Below, in pieces: positions 38,901 through 47,371 of a stretch of DNA of 64,000 bases. Within the stretch, counting starts at the first letter, position 1. Every line of letters begins with the position of its first letter. The translations under genes were made by a program, and so were the position numbers. The DNA comes from Phycisphaeraceae bacterium (GTDB lineage Bacteria; Planctomycetota; Phycisphaerae; Phycisphaerales; Phycisphaeraceae), in NCBI GenBank assembly GCA_002686995.1, contig NYZC01000352.1:1-64000 (forward strand). The letters are read 5' to 3'. The notes under the pieces were generated by a model. That model worked only from the letters and a program-made list of their open reading frames with translations. It had not been told where the DNA came from and made no database searches.

Positions 38901-41845
38901 TGGAGGCTGAGCACCACCTGCACGAGCGGCGCGTACCGCAGCGTTCTCTGGATCTTCAGGTGTTCGACGAGCTTGTCGAACGGGATGTCCTGGTGCGCGA
39001 ACGCGCTGACCGCCGTGTCCTGGACTCTTCGAAGCACCTCACGGTAGGAGGGATCGCCGCACAGACGGGTGCGTATCGGCAGCGTGTTCGCGAAGAATCC
39101 GATCACCTTCTCGAGATCGATGTGCTGGCGGTTGGCCACCGGTGATCCGACGACGAGATCCGTCTGCCCGGTGTAGCGGACGAGAAGCATCTTGAACGCC
39201 GCCATCAGCGCCGCGTAGAGCGTGACGTGCTCCTGGATCGCGATCGCCTCGAGCCGCTCGCGCACCTCGGGCGGGAGCATCATGACGTGGCGGTCGCCTT
39301 CGTTCGTCTGGACGTCCGGGCGCGGGCGGTCCGACGGCAGGGCGAGCAGGTCGGGCGCGCCGCCCAGCCGGTCGGCCCAGTAGTCGAGCAGGCGGTCGAG
39401 CGTCTCGCCCTTCAGGTGTTCCGCCTGCCAGGTGGCGAAGTCGACATACTGCAGGGACGGGTCGTCGAGTGTCGACGGCCGCTGTTCGCGCCGGGCGGCG
39501 TACAGCTCCGCCCATTCCCGCAGCAGGAGCCATGACGACCAGTAGTCCGAGATGATGTGGTGCATGACCAGGATCAGCTCGTGCCGGCCGTCGCCGGTGA
39601 TGAGCACCGTGAACCGCGTAAGCGGGCCGCGCTCCAGGTCGAAGGGCGTTCGCGCGATCCGGCTCTTCAGCCGTTCGGCCTGGACGGCACGGCGCGCAGG
39701 CACCAGGTGCCGGAGATCGAGCACTTGAATCTCGTGCTTCACTGCTTCGTGGACGACCTGGATCGGTTCGCCGTCGTGCTCGCGAAACGTCGTTCGCAGG
39801 GCGTCGTGGCGGCGGACGAGCGCGTCGAGTGCATGCTGCAGGTCGGGCAGGTCGAGTTCGCCGGTCAGGTGGAACGCCTTGGCGACGTTGTAGGTCGGCC
39901 TGTCGGGGGCAAGTCGATGGATGAACCAGAGCCGACGCTGGCCGACCGAAAGCGGCAACGGTCCGTCACGGTCCGCGCGCGGGATTCGAGGGCGGTCATC
40001 GCCGGTCCGACCGGCCAGGCGCGGGGCCAGTGCGGCGATGGTCGGCGCGTCGAACAGCTCGGGCAGCGTCAGTGGGACGGTCAGCCGGTCACGAACGCGC
40101 GATATGGCCAGCGTGGCGAGCAGCGAGTGTCCGCCGAGCTCGAAGAAGTCATCGTGAACGCCGACCCTGTCCAGGCCGAGCAGGTCGGCGTAGATCGAGG
40201 CGAGACATTGCTCCGTGTCGTCCCGTGGCGCGACGTATGAAGCGTCAAGGTCGGCGCGGCGGCGCTGCGGGGCCGGCAATGCCGCCTTGTCGAGCTTGCC
40301 GGCGGCGTTGAACGGCAGCGCGTCCAGGAAGACGAACGCCGTGGGAATCATGTGGTCCGCGAGGTCGCGCGACAGCGCCTGGCGAATCTCCAAGACCGCC
40401 GGTCGGGTGTCGGGGTCGGCGACAAGGTAGGCCGCGAGCGTGACGCCGCTGGCGTCCTTGTGCGCCACGACCGCCGCTTCGCGAATCGCGTCGATTCCGA
40501 GCAGCGTCTGCTCCACCTTGTCCATCTGGACCCGGTGTCCCCTGATCTTGACCTGGTTGTCGCGGCGTCCGGCCAGCTCGAGACAACCGTCGGGGCGCAG
40601 TCGCCCGACGTCGCCGGTCAGGTAGATTCGACGGTCATCGTCGTCCGAAACGGGCAGGAAGACCTTTGCGGACAATTCCGGCTGCTTCCAGTAGCCCAGC
40701 GCCAGGTACCGGCTTCTTACCGCGACCTCGCCGATTTCATGGTCGTGGCGCGGATGGCCCGCGTCGTCGAGAATCAGCACCTGCTTGTCCGGGACGGGGT
40801 ATCCGGCGGGCGCCGCGTCCGTGTCGAGCCGCGCGTCCATGTCGAACTCGGCAGAGCGGAAGATGCCGGCTTCGCTCGCACCGAGGCTGTTGCTCAGGAT
40901 GCATCCACGGTCGCAGTGTTTCTGAAACAGCCGGACGTCATGGGCCGTCAACGGCTCTCCGCCCAGGAACAGGCGACGCAGGAAGCCGGGCGGGTTGTCG
41001 GGCCCGAATCGGACGCACAGCTGGCGGAAGACGGTCGGGACCGTGTGCAGCAAGGTGACTCGATCGCGCTCGATCATTTCGGCCAGCCCGTCGATGCCTT
41101 CCTTCCTGACGTCGAGCATGCACACCCGGGCGCCGTAGAGCAGCGGGGAGAACAGGTCCTTGACTCCCGCACCGGCCGTGTAGGAGTAGAGCATGGCGAC
41201 GCGGTCCTCGGGGCCGAGGTCGGCGCGGCCGGCATGCATCATGACCAGGTGCATCAGGTTGCGATGCGAGTGCATCACGCCCTTGGGCGTTCCGGTGGTG
41301 CCGGAGGTGAAGATGACGTACGCGAGATCACCGGGCTGCGGCGAGGTCTCGGGATCCGCGCAGCGCATTTCGTCCTCGAGCCGGTCGAGGTTGACGATAC
41401 GCCCTGGATCCGGACAGATGCGCGCCGCGACGTCGGCGTGAGCGTCGTCGGTGACGAGGACGCGCGCGTCGGATTGAACGAAGATCTCCGAAAGCACGCG
41501 ATCGGGACCGGCTGGATCAAGCGGCACGTAGGCCATGCCGGTCTTGAGGACGCCGATCATCGCGACGGGCCGGCCCGCGTCGTGACCCAGCATCAGGGCC
41601 ACCGTCGCGTCTTCCCGGAGTGAACGGTCCAGGACCTGGTGAGCGACGCGATTGGCCTGTCGATTCAGCTCGTCGTAGGTGATCGTGTCGCCGCGAGCGT
41701 CACTGACCGCATGGCGATCGCCGAACTCGGCAACGACGGCGCGGAATCGATCGAGGAGCGAGGTCTCGAGATCATCGTGGGTGAGGCCCGTGAGCGATGC
41801 GCACGCGTCAGTCGTCGACAGGATCGGCCCGGGCTCAGCGCTCAA
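35963..41845 (-). CDS. non-ribosomal peptide synthetase, A-PCP-C-A-PCP-TE (1960 aa)
   Basis: A1 YVIFTSGTTGTPKGVMHSHRN; PCP1 DDFFELGGHSLLA (~40115-40153); C domain HHIISDY (~39541-39561); A2 CVMYTSGSTGEPKGVMVPHRG, NGYGPTEST; PCP2 DNFFELGGHSLLAV (~36935-36977); TE GGYSSGGAI (~36550-36582). Confidence 0.95.
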   Translation of the reverse strand: MSAEPGPILSTTDACASLTGLTHDDLETSLLDRFRAVVAEFGDRHAVSDARGDTITYDELNRQANRVAHQVLDRSLREDATVALMLGHDAGRPVAMIGVLKTGMAYVPLDPAGPDRVLSEIFVQSDARVLVTDDAHADVAARICPDPGRIVNLDRLEDEMRCADPETSPQPGDLAYVIFTSGTTGTPKGVMHSHRNLMHLVMMHAGRADLGPEDRVAMLYSYTAGAGVKDLFSPLLYGARVCMLDVRKEGIDGLAEMIERDRVTLLHTVPTVFRQLCVRFGPDNPPGFLRRLFLGGEPLTAHDVRLFQKHCDRGCILSNSLGASEAGIFRSAEFDMDARLDTDAAPAGYPVPDKQVLILDDAGHPRHDHEIGEVAVRSRYLALGYWKQPELSAKVFLPVSDDDDRRIYLTGDVGRLRPDGCLELAGRRDNQVKIRGHRVQMDKVEQTLLGIDAIREAAVVAHKDASGVTLAAYLVADPDTRPAVLEIRQALSRDLADHMIPTAFVFLDALPFNAAGKLDKAALPAPQRRRADLDASYVAPRDDTEQCLASIYADLLGLDRVGVHDDFFELGGHSLLATLAISRVRDRLTVPLTLPELFDAPTIAALAPRLAGRTGDDRPRIPRADRDGPLPLSVGQRRLWFIHRLAPDRPTYNVAKAFHLTGELDLPDLQHALDALVRRHDALRTTFREHDGEPIQVVHEAVKHEIQVLDLRHLVPARRAVQAERLKSRIARTPFDLERGPLTRFTVLITGDGRHELILVMHHIISDYWSSWLLLREWAELYAARREQRPSTLDDPSLQYVDFATWQAEHLKGETLDRLLDYWADRLGGAPDLLALPSDRPRPDVQTNEGDRHVMMLPPEVRERLEAIAIQEHVTLYAALMAAFKMLLVRYTGQTDLVVGSPVANRQHIDLEKVIGFFANTLPIRTRLCGDPSYREVLRRVQDTAVSAFAHQDIPFDKLVEHLKIQRTLRYAPLVQVVLSLQNTPIRGATFPGVEIETNPGIIAVRTAKFDLSITIHMVDEGLECIFDYNTDIFDRGTIERLSRHFGNVIESVTTNPDVSVSDASLMDETERRRTADLNDTVTHYPRDETIHALFETQARSTPGAIALVHDEDRITYGDLNDRADRLARTLTGWGVGPDVPVAICLDRSPELIVAMLGVLKAGGAYVPMEAAWPRQRLEFMLRDASAPIVLTTERHAEVLCGLGARVVRVDAAEEPDDRCRTASTPDRPGPEHLACVMYTSGSTGEPKGVMVPHRGVVRLVRGVDYVPLEAGQVTLQMAPVTFDASTFEIWGPLLNGGCCVLFPHDVPTVRNLADAVRDFGVTCLWLTASLFNTVVDHDPLALETVEHVLTGGEALSPAHVRAALDHLPGTRLVNGYGPTESTTFATTFEIPHDGQDGTTPVPIGRPIGNTTVRILDSKLRSVPIGIPGEICIGGDGLARGYLNRPELTAERFIEAPDTAERLYRTGDIGRFREDGLIEYHGRTDEQVKIRGHRIEPGEIETVLRHHPDVREAAVVVRDQPSGEPGLFAFVVTTRKRAVDPDELQNHLARALPAFMIPTGITVMDRFPLTANGKLDRDALVPARHETRSKTATVELPRSVMEQQLAAAWSELLGVDAIGPEDNFFELGGHSLLAVRFVAWVQRTYGHELPLSLLFETPTIASLAEHIEYRPNIVSSPLVSLQPEGRRPPFFCVHGIGGEVMFLRPIARRLSPDQPFYGIQARGLRADEAPDTDVATMARRYLDAIREITPSGPYYLGGYSSGGAITWEMARQLRDAGEDVAYLAFFDAPAPGTPHRRLTHPVRLARIAANLPRWIRHELLTTDFLTTLVRARGRMRHWLDGMKVSRDDPHADKVLPDIRAVFGVTDLPEQRRRFLETHFRAVRSYEPIPTNGSVTVFRSHIRSITCPGEPDMGWSALARGGVDVRSVPGSHNQMFQERWAHHLADALAASLVEAQRRSAA

Positions 41846-41905
41846 TCGAAGATCCTTCTACCTGCGGATGCTGAAGAACCGGTGAAGGCGGGCTGTCGCC
41901 GCGCT

Positions 41906-42895
41906 CTACGCGACTCGCGCGCTCGCCGGATCGCCGATCCGGCCGAGCGCCTCTTCGAAGGTCTGGTACGGCGCGCGTTCGAGTCGATGCAGCAACAGCT
42001 CGGTCTGAGCTCCGTGCTGCTCGACCAGCAGCGGAATCCATTCCTGCTTGAGGTTCTTCTCGCCGGCGAGCGCGTAGAGCGTGGCCGGCTCGGCGGGCGC
42101 TGGAAGGTCGATGCGCTCCGCGAGGCGTTTGAGCGGCGCGAGGGCGTCGCGAAGGTCGGGTCGCGCGGCCTGGACCAGCCCGTGGAGATTCGTGTTCTGC
42201 CCGCCCAGTCCCAGGCCTTTCAGCGAACCGTCGACCCAGGTGCATCCGGCGGAGAGGGCGACTTCGCTGTTCTCCAGGGCGAGGCCGAGGTTGTCGTGCC
42301 CGTGAAAACCGAGCACGCCGGGCCAGGCGCCGCGGGTGATCGGGACCAGTCGCCTGACCTCGTCGGGCCGCAGGGCGCCGCGTGAATCAGCGAGGTAGAG
42401 GCACGTTGCCGATCCCTCGAGCGCGATGGCCTCGATGGCTCGGAGCAGCTCGTCGTCGGTGAAGGCGCTGACGCTCGTGAGGTTGATGCTCGCGGTGATG
42501 CCGTGATCGCGGACGCGGCGCGCGGCCTGGATGGCCGGGCCCGGCTGCCTGATCGCCGCGGTGATGCGGACGAGGTCGATCAATCCGTGGCGCGACCGGA
42601 TGACGGCGTCCGCGTCGGGCAGATCAGGCCGCATCATCGCGGCGATCCTGGTCCGAGGCGCGCGCTCGCGGACGCGGGAGAGCAGTTCGGCGGTGCAGCG
42701 CGCGGCAGGCGGCTCGATCACATCGTCACTGAGGTAGCCGACCTCGACGACGTCGATGCCGGCCTGGTCGAGACCGTTGACGATGTCGAGGATCTGATCG
42801 TCGCTGAAGCGCCAGTCGTTGAGGTAGCCGCCGTCACGCAGGGTGACGTCAAGAACGGTGGGCTGCGCGGCGCGATGGGCGGCGGGATGGCTCAT
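41906..42895 (-). CDS. DRE-TIM metallolyase / HMGL-like aldolase (4-hydroxy-2-oxovalerate aldolase-like)
   Basis: VLDVTLRDGGYLNDWRFSDDQILDIVNGLDQAGIDVVEVGYLSDD; GFHGHDNLGLALENSEVAL. Confidence 0.85.
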   Translation of the reverse strand: MSHPAAHRAAQPTVLDVTLRDGGYLNDWRFSDDQILDIVNGLDQAGIDVVEVGYLSDDVIEPPAARCTAELLSRVRERAPRTRIAAMMRPDLPDADAVIRSRHGLIDLVRITAAIRQPGPAIQAARRVRDHGITASINLTSVSAFTDDELLRAIEAIALEGSATCLYLADSRGALRPDEVRRLVPITRGAWPGVLGFHGHDNLGLALENSEVALSAGCTWVDGSLKGLGLGGQNTNLHGLVQAARPDLRDALAPLKRLAERIDLPAPAEPATLYALAGEKNLKQEWIPLLVEQHGAQTELLLHRLERAPYQTFEEALGRIGDPASARVA

Positions 42896-43001
42896 GGGTG
42901 GCTCGGGATTCGGTGTTCGGGTTCGGTCGATCGCGGGTTACCCCGCTCGTTTCGTCCGCGTTCGTCCATGGCTCGTCAACCATGACGCACGCGCTGCCGA
43001 G

Positions 43002-43877
43002 TCACGCGGGCACGGCGTCCGCCTCGGGTGCGGCGTGCGAGTTCGAAGCTGCAATCCGGTTGAAGTCGATGATGAGCATGTCGCGGAACGCGGGGCCCGG
43101 GCCGGCGCGTTCGAACGCCGAGACCCCGTGCCATGTTCGATGGTCGTCGACGACGACGAGGTCGAACGAGGTTTCGAGCGTCTGGCGGACGAGCGTCTCG
43201 TCGCGCGTCTCGTTCAGGACCGTACTCTCGGCGCCGGTGATGTTGTGGCGGCGAATCAGCACCTGGGCCACGAAGTCGTGTCCGTCCTGGTGCAGCCCTT
43301 CGGGCGTGGGCGATGCCGACTGATCGCCCGCGATGACCCTGATCTGGTGCGCGTTCACGTCCATCGGCGCCTTGGGATCGATCGGCAGGCAGTCGATGAC
43401 GAAACGGACGATCCGTCCCAGGACCGGACTCGTGGCGACGTCGTCGCGCATCGGCTCGAAGACACGCTGGATGCCGCCGCTGAGCTGGTTGATCTGCTTC
43501 GACTGGAAGAACGGCCGATGAGGCAGACGCTCCAGGCGACTGTCGGCGCGGTCGAGCGTGAACCGGCCGAACCGGCGGCGCCGCGTCATGTCCTCGCGCT
43601 GGATGTACCGATCGACCGCCATGTCCTCCCAGCTCAGCAGGAAGTTGCGGGTTTCGGGGCTGTCCAGCCCGAGCGCAGCCTGCAGGTCCTGCCCGGGCAC
43701 ATGGACGGCGCCCCGGCTCCTGATTGATGCGCAAACCTGTCCTGGATCGATCAAGGCTTTCGTCCCGGTCTCCGGCGGTGCGGGCACGGTCGTTCGGCAC
43801 AGAGATCGGATCAAGCGTCCCTGGCGATTAGTCGAATAAGAGCAACAGGACGGTCGCGAATATCGGCGATTCGTCAT
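43002..43877 (-). CDS. 2OG-Fe(II) dioxygenase, PF10014 type (free amino-acid hydroxylase-like)
   Basis: TPEGLHQDGHDFVAQVLIRRHNITGAESTVLNETRDETLVRQTLETSFDLVVVDDHRTWHGVSAF: HxD...H facial triad context of this family. Confidence 0.75.
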   Translation of the reverse strand: MTNRRYSRPSCCSYSTNRQGRLIRSLCRTTVPAPPETGTKALIDPGQVCASIRSRGAVHVPGQDLQAALGLDSPETRNFLLSWEDMAVDRYIQREDMTRRRRFGRFTLDRADSRLERLPHRPFFQSKQINQLSGGIQRVFEPMRDDVATSPVLGRIVRFVIDCLPIDPKAPMDVNAHQIRVIAGDQSASPTPEGLHQDGHDFVAQVLIRRHNITGAESTVLNETRDETLVRQTLETSFDLVVVDDHRTWHGVSAFERAGPGPAFRDMLIIDFNRIAASNSHAAPEADAVPA

Positions 43878-43924
43878 GTAACGACTGCGGCGAATTCAAC
43901 GGCGCGGCGCGCCGGAGGGGCCGG

Positions 43925-44899
43925 ATGTTTGCAGGTGAGATCTTCGCGCCCCGGCAGGTTCGCCTGATCGAGGTACCGGACGCCACCCTCGACGCCGGCC
44001 CGGCGGATACCGGGCGCATCCTCTTCCAGCCTGAACTGGCCTGCCTTTGCGGCTCCGACACGCCGTATTTCGAAGGCGGTTATCCGGACTTCCAGCCGCG
44101 CGTCGGTCAGTCGCTGCACGAGATGATCGGCGTCGTCGTGGCGTCGGACGGGAGCCGATTCGATGCCGGGACGCGCGTCCTCACCGTGCCGGACGACCAG
44201 GCCGGCCTGTTCGAGCGGTTCAGCGTGAGTGACGACCGGGCGATTCCGCTCGACGCGCGCATTCCCGAGGAGCAGGGGCTGCTGGCCCAGCCGCTCGGGA
44301 CCGTCATCTACGCGCTGAAGAAGCTTCCCGGCCTGATCGACCAGGATGTGGTCGTGGTCGGCCAGGGCCCGATCGGACAACTCTTCTGCGCGTGCGTAAG
44401 CAATCTCGGCGCGCGGCAGGTCATCGCGATCGACCCGATCGCGTCGCGTCTCGAAGTGAGCCCTCGCATGGGCGCCACGTCGACGCTCGCCGCTACCGGG
44501 GACGACGCCATCGCGGAGGTGCGGCGCCTCACCGACGGCGCCATGGCGGACGTCGTGATCGAAGCCGTGGGCCGTCGCGAGCAGGCGCTGAACCTGTGCG
44601 TCGAGCTCTGTCGGCGGGAGGGGCGGCTGCTGGCCTTCGGCCGGCCCGAGGCGACCGTCGAGGGCGTGCGCTGGGATCGAATCTACCGAAAGAACCTGAA
44701 CCTGCAGATGAGCGTCGATCCCGACTTCACGAGGGACTATCCGCTTGCGATGCGGTGGATCGTCGAGGGGCGCATCGACGTGTCGCCGATCGTCACGCAT
44801 CGGTTCGGCCTTGATGATCTGCAGACGGCGTTCGAGACGTTCACGGATCGAACCGACGGCGCGCTGAAGGTGTTCATTGACTTTCGATGTCGCAATTGA
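43925..44899 (+). CDS. zinc-dependent alcohol dehydrogenase (MDR family)
   Basis: ELACLCGSDTPYFEGG, VVVVGQGPIGQLFCACVSNLGARQVIAIDP. Confidence 0.85.
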   Translation: MFAGEIFAPRQVRLIEVPDATLDAGPADTGRILFQPELACLCGSDTPYFEGGYPDFQPRVGQSLHEMIGVVVASDGSRFDAGTRVLTVPDDQAGLFERFSVSDDRAIPLDARIPEEQGLLAQPLGTVIYALKKLPGLIDQDVVVVGQGPIGQLFCACVSNLGARQVIAIDPIASRLEVSPRMGATSTLAATGDDAIAEVRRLTDGAMADVVIEAVGRREQALNLCVELCRREGRLLAFGRPEATVEGVRWDRIYRKNLNLQMSVDPDFTRDYPLAMRWIVEGRIDVSPIVTHRFGLDDLQTAFETFTDRTDGALKVFIDFRCRN

Positions 44900-44964
44900 T
44901 GTGTGATCCAGGCGAAGATCCGCCGAAGGCGGGTTGAACGCTGGCACGAAGAGGCACGAATCAG

Positions 44965-45267
44965 ATGATCTACCGCATGAGAACCTATCGTTCGACGCCC
45001 GATCGGATCGCCTCCTCCCACGAAGTGTTCTACGAGCACGTCCATCCCGTGCACGTGAAGCACGGTGCCCGCTTCATCGGCCGCTGGCAGACCGAAGACG
45101 ACCGCATCGTCGTCATCTGGGAGTACGACAGCGTCGAAGAGTGCGAACGAATCCAGAAGGCGGTCCACGATGATCCGGCCCTCGTCGCGACGGACACGAA
45201 GAGAAAGTCGAGCGGACTGCTGGGCGCCGATCGGGAAGAAATCCTGATGACGCCGACGGGGGGGTAG
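44965..45267 (+). CDS. NIPSNAP-like small protein
   Basis: MIYRMRTYRSTPDRIASSHEVFYEHVHPVHVKHGARFIGRWQTEDDRIVVIWEYDSVEECERIQKAV. Confidence 0.7.
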   Translation: MIYRMRTYRSTPDRIASSHEVFYEHVHPVHVKHGARFIGRWQTEDDRIVVIWEYDSVEECERIQKAVHDDPALVATDTKRKSSGLLGADREEILMTPTGG

Positions 45268-45311
45268 GGGCGGGGACCGAGGAGCGGGGAGCGGAGGCCG
45301 ATCGAGTTCAG

Positions 45312-46373
45312 CTATCCGGCCAGCCAGGTGTCCCGGTGCTCGGCCACGAACGCGTCGTCATTCAGGTGCGGGTATGCCGCGTAGACGCGGTCGATCTGCT
45401 CGGACTGGCCCGGGCTCATCGATTCGTCCGGATTCAGGCACCAGAGGCCTTCGAACAGACCCTGGCGGCGCAGCACTTCATGCAGGCCCGGGATGCAGCC
45501 GGCGTACTGGTTGGCGGAGTCGAAGAATGCAGCGTTGGCGTCCGTCACCTCGACGTTGGCCTGGAGCAGTGACGCGGGTATCGGATCCTGCGGGCTCGCG
45601 ACGGCCGCCTGGCAGCCATTCAGAAGCTCGACCGCCTTCTTCGTCCAGACCGCCCAGTGTCCGAGCAGGCCGCCGACGATTCGGCGCTCGACCCACGCGC
45701 CGCCGACCCTGAATCGATAGGTCGTCAGCAGATCGAGGACGATGTTGTCGTCGTTACCCGTGTAAAGCGCCACGTCGCGGCGCCCTGACTCGGCGATCGC
45801 ACGGATCACGTCGATCGTCTGGTAGCGGTTGAACGGCGCGATCTTGATCGCGACGACGTTCTCGATCTCTGCGAAGCGACGCCAGAATTCGTATTCGAGC
45901 ACTCGCCCGCCGACGGCGGGCTGGAGGTAGAAGCCGAACACCGGGATCACGTCGGCGACGGCGCGGCAATGCGCGACGAGCTCGTCATCGTTTGCGTCCG
46001 GGAGGGCGGCGAGGCTGAGCAGCCCCGCGTGGTAGCCGAGGTCGCATGCCCGCGCGGCCTCGGTCACGGCCTGGTCGGTTCGCCCGCACACGCCGGCGAT
46101 GCGCAGCGTGACGTGGCCGGCGGCTTCGTCGGCACGCCTCAGCTCTTCCGAGGCAAGCTCGAGGACGGGACGAAGCAGGCCGACGTGAGGCTCGCGGATC
46201 TCGAACTGCGTCGTGTGCACGCCGACGGCGAGGCCGCCTGCGCCGGCGGCGAGGTAATAGCGACATAGTGCGCGCTGTCGGCGCTCATCGAGCCGGCGAT
46301 CGGCCGTGAGCGCCAGCGGACAGGCCGGTATGACGACGCCCTGGTCGAGTCGCTGGCGGGCAGTAGTTTCCAT
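45312..46373 (-). CDS. dihydrodipicolinate synthase family protein
   Basis: RALCRYYLAAGAGGLAVGVHTTQF, VIPVFGFYLQPAVGG, VVAIKIAPFNRYQTIDVI. Confidence 0.85.
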   Translation of the reverse strand: METTARQRLDQGVVIPACPLALTADRRLDERRQRALCRYYLAAGAGGLAVGVHTTQFEIREPHVGLLRPVLELASEELRRADEAAGHVTLRIAGVCGRTDQAVTEAARACDLGYHAGLLSLAALPDANDDELVAHCRAVADVIPVFGFYLQPAVGGRVLEYEFWRRFAEIENVVAIKIAPFNRYQTIDVIRAIAESGRRDVALYTGNDDNIVLDLLTTYRFRVGGAWVERRIVGGLLGHWAVWTKKAVELLNGCQAAVASPQDPIPASLLQANVEVTDANAAFFDSANQYAGCIPGLHEVLRRQGLFEGLWCLNPDESMSPGQSEQIDRVYAAYPHLNDDAFVAEHRDTWLAG

Positions 46374-46403
46374 ACGCGCTTCATTCCCGCTGATACGAAT
46401 AGA

Positions 46404-46438
46404 ATCCCCCGCGCCCCGCGCCCCGCGCCCCGCGCCCG
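46404..46438. repeat. heptanucleotide tandem repeat (CCCCGCG)n, about 4 units
   Basis: CCCCCGCGCCCCGCGCCCCGCGCCCCGCGCCC, directly before the nitrilase-like gene stop codon. Confidence 0.9.
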
Positions 46439-46439
46439 G

Positions 46440-47369
46440 CTACTCGTTACGACTCAACCAATCCTCGCGCACCTTCTGCGCCCGCTCGAAGTACTCGTCC
46501 ACCGTCTCGATCTCGAACTCCGAGAGCATCTGCGGCGCCGACACCGTCTTCGACCGACTCGTGATCAGCACCGACCCGAGTCGTCCGGGGTCGTGCATGT
46601 TCACCTCGGTTCCGTATTTCCTCTTCAGCGCCGTGAACTTCTCCGCGTGATAGTCGAGATGCGCCAGGCAGCAGTCCAGGTTGAGCGTGGCCGTCGCATG
46701 GTTCGTGTAGTTCGTCGCGGTGGCGAGCACCTCACCGATCGGCGAAAGGATGCTGCCGGGGACGCCGGAGATCGCGCCGACGAAGTGCGCCCGGCAGCGG
46801 TAGGCCCACATCTGCTGCATGAGGCCGCCGTGGTACATCGAGCAGAACAGGACCAGGTCGGGCTGTTGCACCTCGACCTTTCGGACCAGGCGTTCGAAGT
46901 TCAGGTCGAAGCAGATCACGCCGGCGACGGAGCCGAACTCCGTCTCGATGACGTCGGCGCAGTCGGAGGGCGCGATGCCGTTTTCGATCTCGCCGATGGT
47001 CGGGTGGTTCTTGTCGTAGCTGCCGCGGACTTTGCCCGATCGATCGAGCAGTCGGATCGAGTTGTAGATGCGGCCGTCTCCGCCCGGTCGCAGCGATGGC
47101 AGAGCGATCCACGTGTCGTGGCTTCGGGCGAGATCGCCGAAGAACTCGAGCAGCAGTGGGTCGCGCTGCGGGCAGCCGGCGACGTACGGCTCGAAGCTGT
47201 TCAACTCGCAAAGCTCGGGCAGCACGATCAGGTCGGGGCGGCCGGGCAGCACCTGCACGATCTGCTCGGTCCAGAACGACCTGACGGCGTCGATGTCGTC
47301 AGGTCGCGGCAACTCCGCCGGATCCGAGGGGCGGGCGCTGATCAGGCTGACGGTGACGGGTCGGGACAT
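46440..47369 (-). CDS. carbon-nitrogen hydrolase (nitrilase superfamily)
   Basis: LIVLPELCELNSF, GSYDKNHPTIGEIENG, GSVAGVICFDLNFERL: Glu-Lys-Cys triad context. Confidence 0.85.
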   Translation of the reverse strand: MSRPVTVSLISARPSDPAELPRPDDIDAVRSFWTEQIVQVLPGRPDLIVLPELCELNSFEPYVAGCPQRDPLLLEFFGDLARSHDTWIALPSLRPGGDGRIYNSIRLLDRSGKVRGSYDKNHPTIGEIENGIAPSDCADVIETEFGSVAGVICFDLNFERLVRKVEVQQPDLVLFCSMYHGGLMQQMWAYRCRAHFVGAISGVPGSILSPIGEVLATATNYTNHATATLNLDCCLAHLDYHAEKFTALKRKYGTEVNMHDPGRLGSVLITSRSKTVSAPQMLSEFEIETVDEYFERAQKVREDWLSRNE

Positions 47370-47371
47370 CT

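Noticed and set aside
46404-46438. CRISPR-like array
   Set aside because: Units are 7 bp with no spacers; simple tandem repeat.
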